From: Rhizopus sp. PT2906
Taxonomy: Eukaryota > Mucoromycota > Mucoromycetes > Mucorales > Rhizopodaceae
DNA length: 64,000 nt
Direction: 5' to 3'
NCBI GenBank assembly: GCA_025529335.1
Contig: JAMYHX010000128.1
Location: 1-64,000, forward strand
A program made the position numbers and the translations under genes. The notes under the pieces were generated by a model. That model made no database searches, had not been told where the DNA came from, and saw only the letters and a list, made by a program, of their open reading frames with translations. Of the stretch, positions 33,090 to 43,620 are shown one piece after another. Numbering within the stretch: position 1 is the stretch's first letter; each line of letters opens with the position of its first letter.

Positions 33090-34860
33090 GAGGGCTAGGT
33101 TTGGGAGAACCGAGGAACGTAAAGGAAACATATTCAGAAGGAATGACAATGAATCGCGTATAGTATCAGATACGAATAGACGTAGGTGCATATCAAGGCA
33201 ACTAACAGCGTGTTTCTTAGAGAGAAGTTGCGTTGGGTGCTTGGGACATGGTCAAGGCTTACCACCAGGAAACCAGCCTAGTCTCCAGAGTATACAGCGA
33301 CTGCGCTCTGACCTAGACATGGGCAATCAGAGTATAGGATCCAGAGACATTGATCAATGGCAGCTAGAAAATGGTTTGGAGTCTCGATATCATTGGCAGA
33401 TCTCTAGATTCTGTTGCAAAAAGCGTCGTTTAGCAGCCCTGAGCGAGCGAGTATCAAGTTCCTCAGTAGTAGATGGCACCGTTTTCCAAACGATGTATGA
33501 AAGAGAGCGCACCACTGGCTTTCTCTGGTATTGCGGATATAAGGCAACAGACAAGCAAGTAGTGTATCTTCTGGCAAATATAAGAACTGAAAGAGGAACT
33601 GTGCCTGTAGCATACTGAGTCGTTCAGACACGAAGGGCAACTTGGACATGTGGAGCATAACCTTAGTGGACGCTTTGCCTCGAGCACCGTAGATTTTCTT
33701 GATGCAATTATTCTGGGATTCCTCTAGAGCGTAAAGTTGAGAAACCGTGAAGCGATTGATTGCTAGGTCGTACTCAAGCTGACGCCGAACGATGTGAGCG
33801 TAAAACATGGTGCAAAGAAGCTTGGAGAAACCAAAAGAATTCACATCAACAGACGACAGCATGTCCATCGTTGCAAGAGCCTTACGGGTATTACGTTGAA
33901 TTAATTCCTCTGAATCGAGATGCCCACCCGGTTTGAAGGGGACGCCAAGGTATGCAAAAGGTATTCCTCTTGGTAATGGCTAACCGTAAAGGGTATATGT
34001 AATTGGATCTGTACTATTGTCCAAAATTACGCATTTAGATGGGTTCCATTTGTATCCCATTTGGAGACTACGATTTTCGCATTGTCGCAGTAGATCAACC
34101 ATATTTGAGCGTTCAGCGATGAGAACTACATCGTCAGTATAAAGTAGGTAATTCAGGGACGGTATCATTTCCAGCGGCGACGAGCTAGATGGAAGAGCTT
34201 GGGGACGCAGTTGAGCTGGTAGCTGGTTGATATATACCGAGTAGAGATACGGTGAGAGTATGGAGCCCTGTAAAACGCCTGTTTTTGGACGAAATTGACG
34301 AGAAGTAACATTAGAAAGTAGAACTTCGATTTGGACCTCATCGAAAAGATTACGTAGTTGGCCCAGTAAAGGAGGTGAGTTATATTGACTGAGGGTTTCC
34401 CAAACAAAGCTGCGGTTAACCGTGTTATAGGAGGATTTTATATCCAGGAAGGTTAAGACCGGAGTAATGTGGAACTGTGAACGCAATATTTGACAGGTCT
34501 CAGAAAGGCATAAAGCTTGGTCCAAAGCACTGCGAGATTCACGAAATCCCCTTTGCGCAATATCCAGTGGTGGCCCTTCGCTTGTTAACATAGATTGTAT
34601 ACAGCATTCCAGGATTTTTCTAAAAATTGTGGTTAAGCTGATTGGACTATAGTTACCTGGATCTAATGGAGAGCCTTTCTTATGGATTGGGACGCCTTGT
34701 GCGGTACGCCAAAGTAGAGGGACATAGGACCATGCCCAATACATTTAAAACAGGATGAGAAGGACCGGTGTAAGTAAATGTTGAATAGGTTTTATCATTT
34801 CAATACGTAAATGATCTACACCTGGGGCCGTTTTGGCAGGCAAATGGTTTATAGTACCTT
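33090..34860 (-). pseudogene. 5'-truncated, mutated LINE (non-LTR retrotransposon) reverse transcriptase
   Basis: Minus strand, 34860 downward: LPAKTAPGVDHLRIEMIKP, a TAA at about 34745, then VPIHKKGSPLDPGNYSPISL. Next come TFLDIKSSYNTVNRSFVWE (palm Asp), GVLQGSILSPYLYSVYIN and YTDDVVLIAE (catalytic YTDD box). Following the RT are IPFAYLGVPFKPGGHLDSEE and a C-terminal region to about 33404. The frame is broken by at least two stops (near 34745 and 33981), and the endonuclease part is missing. The region 33090-33400 is probably its 3' end. The sharp 5' boundary at about 34860 abuts the start of the next relic, as expected for a 5'-truncated insertion. Confidence 0.75.
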
Positions 34861-35736
34861 GAATGAGAAGATATCTTATCTTGAATCAAAAAAATCATCA
34901 TTGTCAGACGTACAAAATGCTCAAAATTTTGGAACAGGTGTTGGATTTTATCAATGATTGGAGTGAAAATGACTCTGAAACAACTAGTTATTGTCGATTT
35001 GAAAGCATCATGGACCATCTTTTTCGAGGATCAGGTATACGCTTGGCAGAGTAGGTTTTTCTTTACAATGAAAAAAAAAATTTTTTTTTGCTTCTAACCT
35101 CTCCCATTTCTTTCTTTCTCTCCTTTTATTTTTTTTTCTGTAGTAGTGAGACGGCAAGCCAAGTTACAAAACAGAAACAGAAGTATAATGATATATTTTA
35201 TGGTCCATCAGTCGAATCAGCAAACATCCATGGCCGTAAAATAGATCTTTTAATTAAATATGGAGATGACAATGTGGAGATATCCTCCAATGAATTCAAG
35301 AAGCGCACAGTCACGCCAAACTTGGCTAGCTGCCAACAATACAAGAATTTGCGCGTGAATGCAGCGATCTTGGATTCATTGCAACAACAAAGTCCAAGGA
35401 AAACGATTGATGGAACGGTGGCTATGGACTGGGTTGGGCATATCGGTCATATATATTAATGATGCTTATTACGCGGAAAAGATTGACATTGTCATCATAC
35501 CAGAATCTACTGCGGATTTGGCTCAATTTGAAACGACTTTGGATCTTCTCTTCTGTTATTTTCATTTTATCGTCAGCAGAGGTCAAGAAGCTCAGGCTTC
35601 ATTGAATCAGCGAAAAAATCTGGATCGACTGTGTTTCCTTTATGATACCACCGATTCATCATTGGGACCATCTAATCAGCATGACATATTTTTTACTCCA
35701 AAAACTGAACATGTTCTCAAAAAACCAAAAAATTAA
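34860..35736 (+). pseudogene. Broken accessory gene with a PD-(D/E)XK-like core
   Basis: Exon piece 34863-35050, intron 35051-35143, then an open frame to about 35455. A shift there, in an ATATAT run, leads to a second frame ending at 35736. Readable blocks are FRGSGIRLADSETASQ, then HGRKIDLLIKYGD and VEISSNEFKKRTV, then QQYKNLRVNAAILD. The Asp followed about 15 residues later by ExK (NEFK) fits the PD-(D/E)XK nuclease arrangement, but this is an inference from one motif. I recall similar uncharacterised genes in many copies in Mucorales. Its 5' end coincides with the LINE junction, so upstream exons are probably lost. It is tail to tail with the Fanzor relic (55 bp). Confidence 0.5.
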
Positions 35737-35791
35737 CAAAGAAAGTCGATAATTTACCTGCATCATGGTTTACTCTACCAATAGACCCTTA

Positions 35792-36440
35792 CTAGATAAA
35801 GCTGTCATCATCGGGAGGCATAAAGCGGATTTTTTTTTTTTTTGATGTGGATGGCGCATAATCTTCAGAGACCGTTCTTTTGAGAGCTGATGTAGCAACC
35901 CTTGATGGCCGACCAAGTGTTTGACGATGCTGATCCATTATATGACGAAAATTCAGCACGGTAGCCAAATCTCTGTTCCAGAGTCGAGGGAAGAGCTGCA
36001 AACACTGGTGATTTGTACATCTAGCAAATAGGTTATTAAAAACGGGAGTTTTTCATTGCAAATTTACTGTAACAGCCCGTGGCATTCGACTACTGGATTT
36101 TTTGCACGTCTGAAATGTCTAGGGCTCTGTACTTTAAAAAAGTTTCTAATTGACCATCTTTGCAGGTGGCACAAATTGACGAAGTTCTGAACTCGTCAAT
36201 CAAATAGACTTGCAATCCTTCTTCCTTCAACATTCGGCGCATGCCTTTGCCACGAATAGGTTCATGGAACTTTGTGTGTTTTGCCCCCCCCCCAGTTACC
36301 CATGACAAGAATTGAATCTTCACCAAACTTTGCTTTCTAACTTTTACCAAGTCGTCTGTCAGATTGTTTTCTGTTGATAATAGATGATAGTTTCATTTTT
36401 CTGAAGGGAAGAAGATTACCATCCACTTGCATGTTTTCAT
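35792..36440 (-). pseudogene. Fanzor/TnpB-like RNA-guided nuclease, C-terminal relic
   Basis: Reading the minus strand from about 36440, the blocks are QSDRRL, then KFGEDSILVMGNW, and, after a C10 run on the plus strand (36284-36293) that shifts frame, KFHEPIRGKGMRRML. Next is VYLIDEFRTSSICATC (RuvC Glu region and first zinc-ribbon CxxC). A further shift in an A run (about 36135-36141) is followed by ECHGLLQ. A 46-nt intron (36067-36022) follows, then CTNHQC (second zinc-ribbon pair) and LWNRDLATVLNF, the last RuvC Asp motif (NRDxxxxxN). The tail is basic and ends at 35792. This order matches TnpB and its eukaryotic Fanzor relatives. The N-terminal half with the guide-RNA-binding domains and the first RuvC Asp is absent, so it is inactive. 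Confidence 0.68.
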
Positions 36441-38056
36441 TCGAATAGTATATTCAAAGAGCCTCATTTGTTCTTGATTTAGCTCTTAGTAATTGTATTG
36501 TATTCAGCTTTAATGTTATTGAAAAAAAGGCTATTAAGAAGAGCTGAATATTACTAAATTAAGTTTGTGCGAGAGTTTACTTGGATAGAGAATCTATGGC
36601 TGCTATTTTTATAATGTAGTCAGTGTGATTATTTATCAATGTTGTCAGTATTCTTATTCTCATAAGATATAACAGAGGAATGTAAAGTAGAATTCATGCT
36701 CTACTGTAAGATTATACTCGAGTTATTATAATGATTTATATCAAATACATCAAGGAACTAAGTTAAAAGAGTGTATATGCTGTTTTGAGAGCCTTTGTTA
36801 CTATTAAGGTAGTCGATATACCACTTCTCGGTTTAGAAAAGGTAACACTGCACCACTGTAATTGTACCAAAGGATTAATTAAGTAAAGATCATCGTTTTT
36901 CAAGTAGATTAATTGCTATAGGGTAAGCTCTGCCTATCCACAGATCGACAGTACTCGATAAAGAAACAGGTAGAAAAGAGAAGTTGATAGCACAACTTGG
37001 TCATGTGTATCATTGGTATTTTAAAGTTTCCTTGCCTTATATTCAAGATTAAGTGGTCAATATTCCTTCGACTATTTTGGAAGATCACATCTACAGAAAA
37101 ATTGAGTCATATTGTAGAGGTCGGATAAAAAACATTGCTCAATGCTGGGAGCTCCTGGATTTGGGGTACTCCAACCAACCAATCACAGTTTCAAACGGGA
37201 AATAAACTGGGAAACCTTGTGTTCCCATTGTGTTCGTGATGAGGCTTGGCGGCCATAACATGACGATCTTTCAAGACAGAATAACAAGAAGTTGACAATG
37301 GGCTTAGTAAGTAGTAAGCAATTAGGACAGTAATGGCATGGGAATGGGATCGCTCTGGGTCTTTGTTAGCGGAATTGTCATATTTAGGGTCATGTAAAGT
37401 GTGAGCATCACCGCGTGTTCACGTTGTTTCTTTTATTGTACTTGTGTTTCATGTCAACAGAACTGCAGATTAATTGAGCTATCAAAACTACGATCAGCAT
37501 TCTGAATGATCATAGCATAGCTGTATTAATCATCCATTCATTTCTCAACTCGGCCAAATAGTGCTTTGGCATGTGAACGAGACTATTCGATATTGTCAAA
37601 AAGGTCATGTAGCGACTTCTAGTGCTACGTGCGTGCCTGTGTCGCTGCAACCTCTTTAAAGTATCAGCACTCTTCCCATGGCAAAAAAGCGCCTAGTCTT
37701 TTGTAGTTAGGATTACAGAAAACTTAAACTCTACAGTTATTTAAAAGGTTAAATGAGACATTCAATTTATAGATTTGGTTTCAGTCTATTCCATACTTGC
37801 TACATTGGACCTTGGTTACCCTTTTGGTTCACAATTTACATTTCTCAAGTGTGACAATGAGAAAATGACAGTGATTTTTTTTTACGTGATGGACCAGAAC
37901 AATAGGTGTGCTAATTGAATAAAAACAAAAAAGGCCGCCATTTAATAGGAACTCATGACCATCATGGAAGGTTGTTCATGTCATCTTTCCTTAAATATCA
38001 ACTAGATTGCATACAAACTACACAAGCCAAGAGTAATAACATTGGTGAAGTTTTAT
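36441..38056. other. Mobile-DNA debris, no intact gene
   Basis: Contains repeat B copy 2 (36498-36760). A short in-frame relic at about 37076-37202 on the plus strand reads IKNIAQCWELLDLGYSNQPI before a stop. The rest (36761-37060 and 37210-38056) shows no gene or repeat that I can support. Confidence 0.45.
36498..36760 (-). repeat. Repeat B, copy 2
   Basis: Aligns with 27329-27655, including TTGTATTCA(A/G)CTTT at one edge and TACTCGAGTTATTATAATGA at the other, with internal indels. It adjoins the 5' side of the Fanzor relic. Confidence 0.65.
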
Positions 38057-38413
38057 TTATTGATTATTTTCATTACTTGGAGCAACTGTAGTCTCTTGAG
38101 GTTCGGATGTGGTGACTTGATCATGATGTTCTTTTTCAATCACAGTTTGAGGAGCAGGGTCATCTGTCGTGAGCTTTTCATGTTTACGCTCTTGATGATG
38201 CATTCTTGCTTCTTCTTCAGTCTGATCACAGCTGGTTAACTTGCGTTTTCTGCTACCAGGTACAATCAATGGCTGCTGCTGCTCTTGTTGTTGTTGCCCG
38301 TCTCTTATAGGATAGAGATAATAATAGTCATCCACAATTCGCTCTAGAGAAGAATCCCAGACAGGCACATCAAATATCTCTTTAAAGCGTGTACGGACAG
38401 GGTTCGTTTTCAT
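38057..38413 (-). CDS. Unknown small acidic/polar protein
   Basis: An intronless 118-residue frame with ATG at 38413. The first 40 residues look folded (MKTNPVRTRFKEIFDVPVWD, SSLERIVDDYYYLYPI). A Gln-rich run, a basic patch GSRKRKL (possible nuclear signal) and a charged Thr/Glu-rich tail follow. No family was recognised. The 335-bp divergent spacing to the HMG-box gene, with T-rich leader sequence, and good codon structure favour a real gene. Confidence 0.55.
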   Translation of the reverse strand: MKTNPVRTRFKEIFDVPVWDSSLERIVDDYYYLYPIRDGQQQQEQQQPLIVPGSRKRKLTSCDQTEEEARMHHQERKHEKLTTDDPAPQTVIEKEHHDQVTTSEPQETTVAPSNENNQ

Positions 38414-38748
38414 TGTTTAATAAAAAAGGGGGAGAATAAGTCTCCTAAGATATGCAAATCATTCTATACGATACATTCCTACAATTTTGTCTGGAAACGT
38501 AATCGAGGGCGCAAATGAAGATCCTCTGATGAGTATGCATCATGAGGCATAGTTTTGTAGCACAGAAAGATAAATTAGATGGTCATTAACCAATAGCCTG
38601 GGCAAGACTATTTCTTTGTACCATTGGCTTGATTTGGTAATGCATAAGGTGAGAAAAATATAACGTATGAAATCGCCACTTTTATCACATTACCTTCTTT
38701 TACCTCGTTTTTCTCACTCCACTTTTTCACCTTTTTCTTTTTCGTTTT

Positions 38749-40029
38749 ATGGCCGAACAAGATTTCTTTGATGCTGGAATCAATACCTCATTCACATTTC
38801 AATATTCCATTGCCAACATGACAACCATACCGACTACTACAGGCAACAACTTTCAAGTACAGAGAAAGGTAATTAGGAAACGACATACGAAAATAATATA
38901 GCTCACCCATCCTAGTTCGATCCATCCATTCATCGATCGTATTATCTTCCACCAATCAACAATGGCTATGCGCTACAGCAAAGAGACTTTGATCAACAAC
39001 AATGGAAAAATAACAACGTTTCACAAGTAGATTCAGCATTAACATGAATATAAACATATATTTACCTTATTTCTATCTAGACACCTCAGCATATCGTTTC
39101 CCCTGAAGCCATCAGAGAGGCTCAAAAGGAAGAATCAGAGGAACCTGATAGACCCTTTTCAAAATTCACTTCCTTCCTTGCACTAAAACAGCGCAGGGTA
39201 TCTCCTGAACCCAAATATATTTCATCCCCATCCTCGATTAAAGTCAATAGCGATGAGATTAGGATTGAAGAAGAATTGATACCTTATAGTAGTGAAGAAG
39301 ACGATATAAAAAAGCTCCCTAATTTGTTCAATAATGACCTAAGATCTAAACTACTAGAGACATCATCCAGGATGACAGTAGCTGAAATAAGTAAAGATGT
39401 AGTAGATGGTTGGTGGAAAACGATACCTGATGTAAGAATATCTTGATTCACTTCATTCTTTGTTTATCCTCTATATATACAATATATGCATTTCATAGGA
39501 CGAACGACAGTACTATATTAAGCAAGCTACCATGTTCAAAGAGGGACAAAAATATCCTGATCTTGCTTACTCTCGGAAGTCTAAGCCTGAAAAAAGACAG
39601 TTAGTGGATCCTATTCTATCCCAGGAACGTTCTCAACAGACAACGCCAGTCATCAGTGGACCGTCCAAGAAGAGATCAAGAAAGTCTAACTTACCTGAAG
39701 GCCAGAAGGACCCTAGGGGACGTAAGAAGAAGAGGCATAGACATCCATTTGCACCAAAGCATCCTATGTCGGCTTACCTTTACTATCTTGCTGATGTTTA
39801 TCCCAAAGTATCGCAGAATTTCCCTGGATCTACTGTGGGGCCTATCAGTAAATCGATATCGGCCACTTGGCATGCCATGACTGCGGAAGAAAGATTACCA
39901 TGGAAACAAAAGGCAGAGTCAGATAAAGCAAGATATGCTAGAGAAATGGAGGTTTATATGGCAAAAAATAAACTACAAGAACAACAACAGCAACAACAAG
40001 CGTCATTAAATCATTCTATTGTACAGTAA
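38749..40029 (+). CDS. HMG-box protein
   Basis: Four exons: 38749-38868, 38916-39026, 39081-39431 and 39499-40029, coding 370 residues. The C-terminal HMG box (about 265-340) reads HPFAPKHPMSAYLYYLADVY, then ISKSISATWHAMTAEERLPW, then AESDKARYAREMEVYM, the classical three-helix pattern. A preceding region (about 175-225), MTVAEISKDVVDGWWKTIPD with DERQYYIKQATMFKEGQKYP, resembles the last part of a second, sequence-specific (MATA/SOX-like) HMG box. Between them is a Lys/Arg-rich stretch. It probably bends or binds DNA in the nucleus. The C-terminus is Gln-rich. It is convergent with the next gene (118 bp). Confidence 0.85.
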
Positions 40030-40147
40030 AATAAACTTTATATCCCCTTTTTCTCTCGTCTTAGTGCATATAGAAATGCATTGAGCAAAAAATCCATTTT
40101 ATAATCGGCTTGCATTCGAACCTAATGCAACATGGATTCTTTTTATT

Positions 40148-41236
40148 TTAGCCATGACTTAGAGGCAGGATGATTAATTCGAGTAAGTCGCTGATCCATC
40201 TTTCTCTAACATTAATCCATTCTTCATCCATGACGAGTGTATGTCTTTCCAAGTCGACTAATGCACCTGCTAAATGCCTCTCTGACCGTGCACTGCTTAC
40301 TAATGTTAGCCATGTCTCTCTTTCTTTGATCCATGCTTCCGACACAGCTGTCCAAAGTAAGGCCATCTCCAGTTGAACGAGTTGAAAGGCTACTTGATCA
40401 ATACTATCTGGCTCTCTAGCCAACCATGCCTGTCTTTTGGATAACCACTTGGGTGATTTATGTCTGTTGTTAATATGTGATTCATACAGTCTGATCTTGC
40501 TGTTGAGTAATTTAATGCTGCTCAGGACTGAAGTTTCGTATGAAGGTGGCGCTTCATGAGATGTAGATGGTATAGAAAAGGCTGGTGGAGGACTATCGGA
40601 TCGAATGATCTCATCCTCAGTTGTTGGATTATCGTTATGTTCTTCTTCTTCATTATCTTCCTCAATATCTGCATCACCATGTTGTTGTATGTCGATTAAT
40701 TGCTGGTGATTATCTTCTGTATGATCACTCTGAAGAGAATCATTGTTAAAACTATGCTGGCTACTCCTATTTCCATTACTGTCATTGTTATTATTATTAT
40801 TATTATTATTACTGCTGCTACTGGTACTACTGCTACTGTCGCTACTGATAGCATTGCTCATGGTCATACTGTTTAGGCTTTCTTGATGTTGCTGAAGTAG
40901 TATTTTATCAAGTTTTTCTAGTAATTGGTCCATCTTGATTTGCATTTCAATAGTTGTTTGCATAAGGGTATTAGTTGAATCATACTCGGGTACATGAATT
41001 TCCCAAATGTTTTCGATTGTTGAATCAGACACCAAGACTCTCTTGGGTATTAGTTCCTGTAGATTGACATCAAGTTGAAATGGAATAAGTTTTGAACAAG
41101 ACAAGAGAGCGGTTGCTTTTGGAAATATATCTTGAATATCACTAAAGAGGACGACTTTATCTTGATTTATCTTTCTGATGGGTATTTGGTAAAGTATATT
41201 TTTATATTCTACAAGTTTATATAATGTCTCTTCCAT
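40148..41236 (-). CDS. Unknown protein with a Trp-rich helical C-terminus
   Basis: A single exon coding 362 residues, ATG at 41236. Residues 1-80 look folded (LVEYKNILYQIPIRKINQDK). The middle (120-235) is low complexity: Ser, a poly-Asn run coded by ATT-complement repeats (about 40791-40812), Glu/Asp and a PPPAF/PPSYE patch. The last 120 residues are helical with regularly spaced Trp: SPKWLSKRQAWLAREPDS, ALLWTAVSEAWIKERETWLT, HTLVMDEEWINVRERWI. No family was recognised; the PPSY motif could recruit a WW domain (inference). It is clearly expressed-type coding sequence, judging by the unbroken frame. Confidence 0.7.
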   Translation of the reverse strand: MEETLYKLVEYKNILYQIPIRKINQDKVVLFSDIQDIFPKATALLSCSKLIPFQLDVNLQELIPKRVLVSDSTIENIWEIHVPEYDSTNTLMQTTIEMQIKMDQLLEKLDKILLQQHQESLNSMTMSNAISSDSSSSTSSSSNNNNNNNNNDSNGNRSSQHSFNNDSLQSDHTEDNHQQLIDIQQHGDADIEEDNEEEEHNDNPTTEDEIIRSDSPPPAFSIPSTSHEAPPSYETSVLSSIKLLNSKIRLYESHINNRHKSPKWLSKRQAWLAREPDSIDQVAFQLVQLEMALLWTAVSEAWIKERETWLTLVSSARSERHLAGALVDLERHTLVMDEEWINVRERWISDLLELIILPLSHG

Positions 41237-41500
41237 TTTAAATATAGTAAAAAGAGAAGAAAAAAAGGATTATTAACATGACTTGTTGTTTACAAATTAT
41301 TTGATAATTTCAGACAACAAATGAGACAGCAATACCAACTTTTTCAGCTACGTGCTATAAGTGTTGACCACATTTATCTTTTGTCAAAAAGATAGAATTT
41401 ATTGCCTTTAAATATAAAGAAAGGATTGATAATCAACTAAAATGTAATTGTTATTGATATTTTATTGTGTGCGAATAATTTACAAACAAAAATTCGTGAT

Positions 41501-41657
41501 CTAGGATGGTTGCTCATATAATACATCACCATGTTTATCTATAGCCTTTTTAAAGTATTTTGGAGGAATGGTTCCATCAATACCATCTGATAGAATAACA
41601 TCATTTCTAGACTTGTAGAATTTGATTCCATCTAAAAGTATGTTAATAAACTCTCTC

Positions 41658-41698
<41 letters not shown>

Positions 41699-42254
41699 TT
41701 TCATTGCTTTATCAGCATCAATAAAAATATATACTTCGCTTGACTTTCTTACACCACTTTTGACGTTAGGATCATTTGGTAATCCAATAGCAAAATGAAT
41801 ATGTATTCTATTCATTTTAGATAACCCATCATTTTTTATTGATTCCCATGCTTTCATTGTTGTGCCATGGATAACAGGCGTAGTCACCTTGTCTAGTTTT
41901 TCTAATAACTCATCTGTATTGATCACGGGAATTGAATGACCTTGAGTGGCTCGAATATAATATACATTATCCTCTTCCTTCAACTCAAATCTCTTTTTAT
42001 CATTATGATCAACCACATATTGAATATCAGGATAGGTCACGCCTTTGAATCGACGTAGTTTTAGCTATCATCCAGATAATTAATCATCGTCATCACCTTC
42101 ATCATCAATACATAAAAAAATAGCTTACCAAATCATCAAGTTTTACAAACCCATCTGGGGCTATTTTCAAATTTTCTTTTAATGCTCCGTGTCGAAGAAC
42201 ATAGGAAAGCTTTTTAGAAAGACTGGTAACTTTTTCTTCTGGTTGACTAGACAT
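41501..42254 (-). CDS. TPT1: tRNA 2'-phosphotransferase
   Basis: Two exons, 42254-42129 and 42064-41501, coding 229 residues. The family core is clear: SLSKKLSYVLRHGALKENLK at the N-terminus, then VVDHNDKKRFELKE, YYIRATQGHS (Arg and His of the active site), VIHGTTMKAWESI and IHIHFAIGLP, ending DGIDGTIPPKYFKKAID. The enzyme removes the splice-junction 2'-phosphate from tRNA using NAD. A run of 11 Asn, coded by a perfect (AAT)n repeat (41661-41696), interrupts the region after EVYIFIDADKAMKG, where relatives have a short loop. All four expected active-site residue groups appear to be present. Confidence 0.93.
41661..41696. repeat. (ATT)n microsatellite coding a poly-Asn loop in Tpt1
   Basis: Twelve perfect ATT units on the plus strand, read as AAT (Asn) codons on the coding strand. 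Confidence 0.95.
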
Positions 42255-42897
42255 GGTAAACAAAGAAACAGGCAAGAGAAAGTGAGAAAAAGACCTGTCA
42301 AATATAAAAATTGAAGGCGGACTTTGATTTGTGTTTGCATTTCATCGCTGCGTCGTCATATACAGTGTATGGATGATCAGTAAATAAAAAAAGCGTGCTT
42401 TTTGATAGTTTGTGAGTTGGTGGGATTTTATTTATTTCATCAAAGCACTATTTACAGTGCCTCTAGCGTCAATTGGTGGTTCTTGTGTTAAGAGATTCAA
42501 CGTCATTAAGTTTACTTTCCTTTATGTTTTATAACATCAACCCAGAATTGTTCAGTGAGAGCGAGTTCTGACGTAATAGAAGAACAATATACTTCGCCAA
42601 CTGAACTTAAAGACTATTATTTTTTTAACTATCCATCTATTCTTAAATGAACATTACAAGGGATGCTGCCCTCTGTATGTATTTTTATGAGGAATACACG
42701 GACAACAATGCCAAATAATGAAAAGAACAGAGGCAATGTCGAGACATGCTACAATACCTCTCCAAAGGAATCAATTGTTGTTTCAAAACTTCGAGTTATT
42801 GGTGATCCTTATACATACAGAACATACCGAGGATCTTAAGAATTAAGCTTAGTTGAAGAAGTCAGAAAAAGAAAGCAGCTTTTAATTTTGCTTTAGA

Positions 42898-43247
42898 AAC
42901 AGATACACCAGAAAATAGGGCGCTTCCTTGGAGCATTACCTATGTTGTCACTTTACATATTCACACTATCAAATTCTCTGCTTAATCTAAGGTTGTCCAG
43001 CCCATTCTCTCCGATACAAAATGTGAATTCATCATAAATACACTTGAATGATCTTGGTTCTTTGTTGACCAAACTGAAAACAAAAAATTAGAATAAAACG
43101 ATAACGACATTTCTTTTTTATCTCTTTCTTCTTCTTGAAGGGAAACAAACTAATATGGTGAAAAGTTTTGTTGGGTGATATCATAGGTAGTGGGTAGAGG
43201 CAGCTCCCGTAGTATTAGTCTAACTTCTGGCGCATGTAGTGCTTCCC
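42898..43247 (+). mobile_element. Inverted-repeat element A, copy 3
   Basis: The left end is partly eroded (TACACCAGAAAATAGGGCGC). The interior matches the family (TAATCTAAGGTTGTCCAG, TTGGGTGATATCATAGGTAG) and the right end is GTAGTATTAGTCTAACTTCT followed by GGCGCATGTAGTG. Length is about 350 bp and there is no coding frame. Confidence 0.75.
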
Positions 43248-43320
43248 TTTTTAAAAGCAAAGCCAGACAGAAATTCAAGTAGTAGAAAAAGAAAGCTTTA
43301 TTTATTAGATAATACTTATC

Positions 43321-43620
43321 ATGGTAAGCCTAAGCAATAGTATAAGCGAAATACATAAAGATTCACGATATATATTGGAGTATTTTCAATCTGTTGATCA
43401 TAATATTTGTTTGGCCTCGATAGACTTTACTAGGCTTTCCTCGCGTTCCTATCTCATGAAAGATTCGTTGGAAGAATATCCTGTTATAAAGAAAATAGTC
43501 ATTGAAAATTTTACTCCTGATAACAAAATTCTTCTTCTGGACTCTCAACTTCTGCTGTCAGGCAATCAACTACTTCAAAAATTTGATTGTAGAAAAAAGT
43601 TGACTCAACGATCAAAATAA
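43321..43620 (+). CDS. Orphan open frame next to element A
   Basis: A 99-residue ATG-started frame with no recognised domain and an ordinary amino acid mix. It starts 74 bp beyond the right end of element A copy 3, much as accessory genes do at copies 4 and 5. It could be a fragment of such a gene or chance; upstream exons were not found. Confidence 0.25.
   Translation: MVSLSNSISEIHKDSRYILEYFQSVDHNICLASIDFTRLSSRSYLMKDSLEEYPVIKKIVIENFTPDNKILLLDSQLLLSGNQLLQKFDCRKKLTQRSK

Noticed and set aside
33088..33618. 176-residue plus-strand frame
   Set aside because: It lies antisense to the LINE 3' region and shows no domain of its own.
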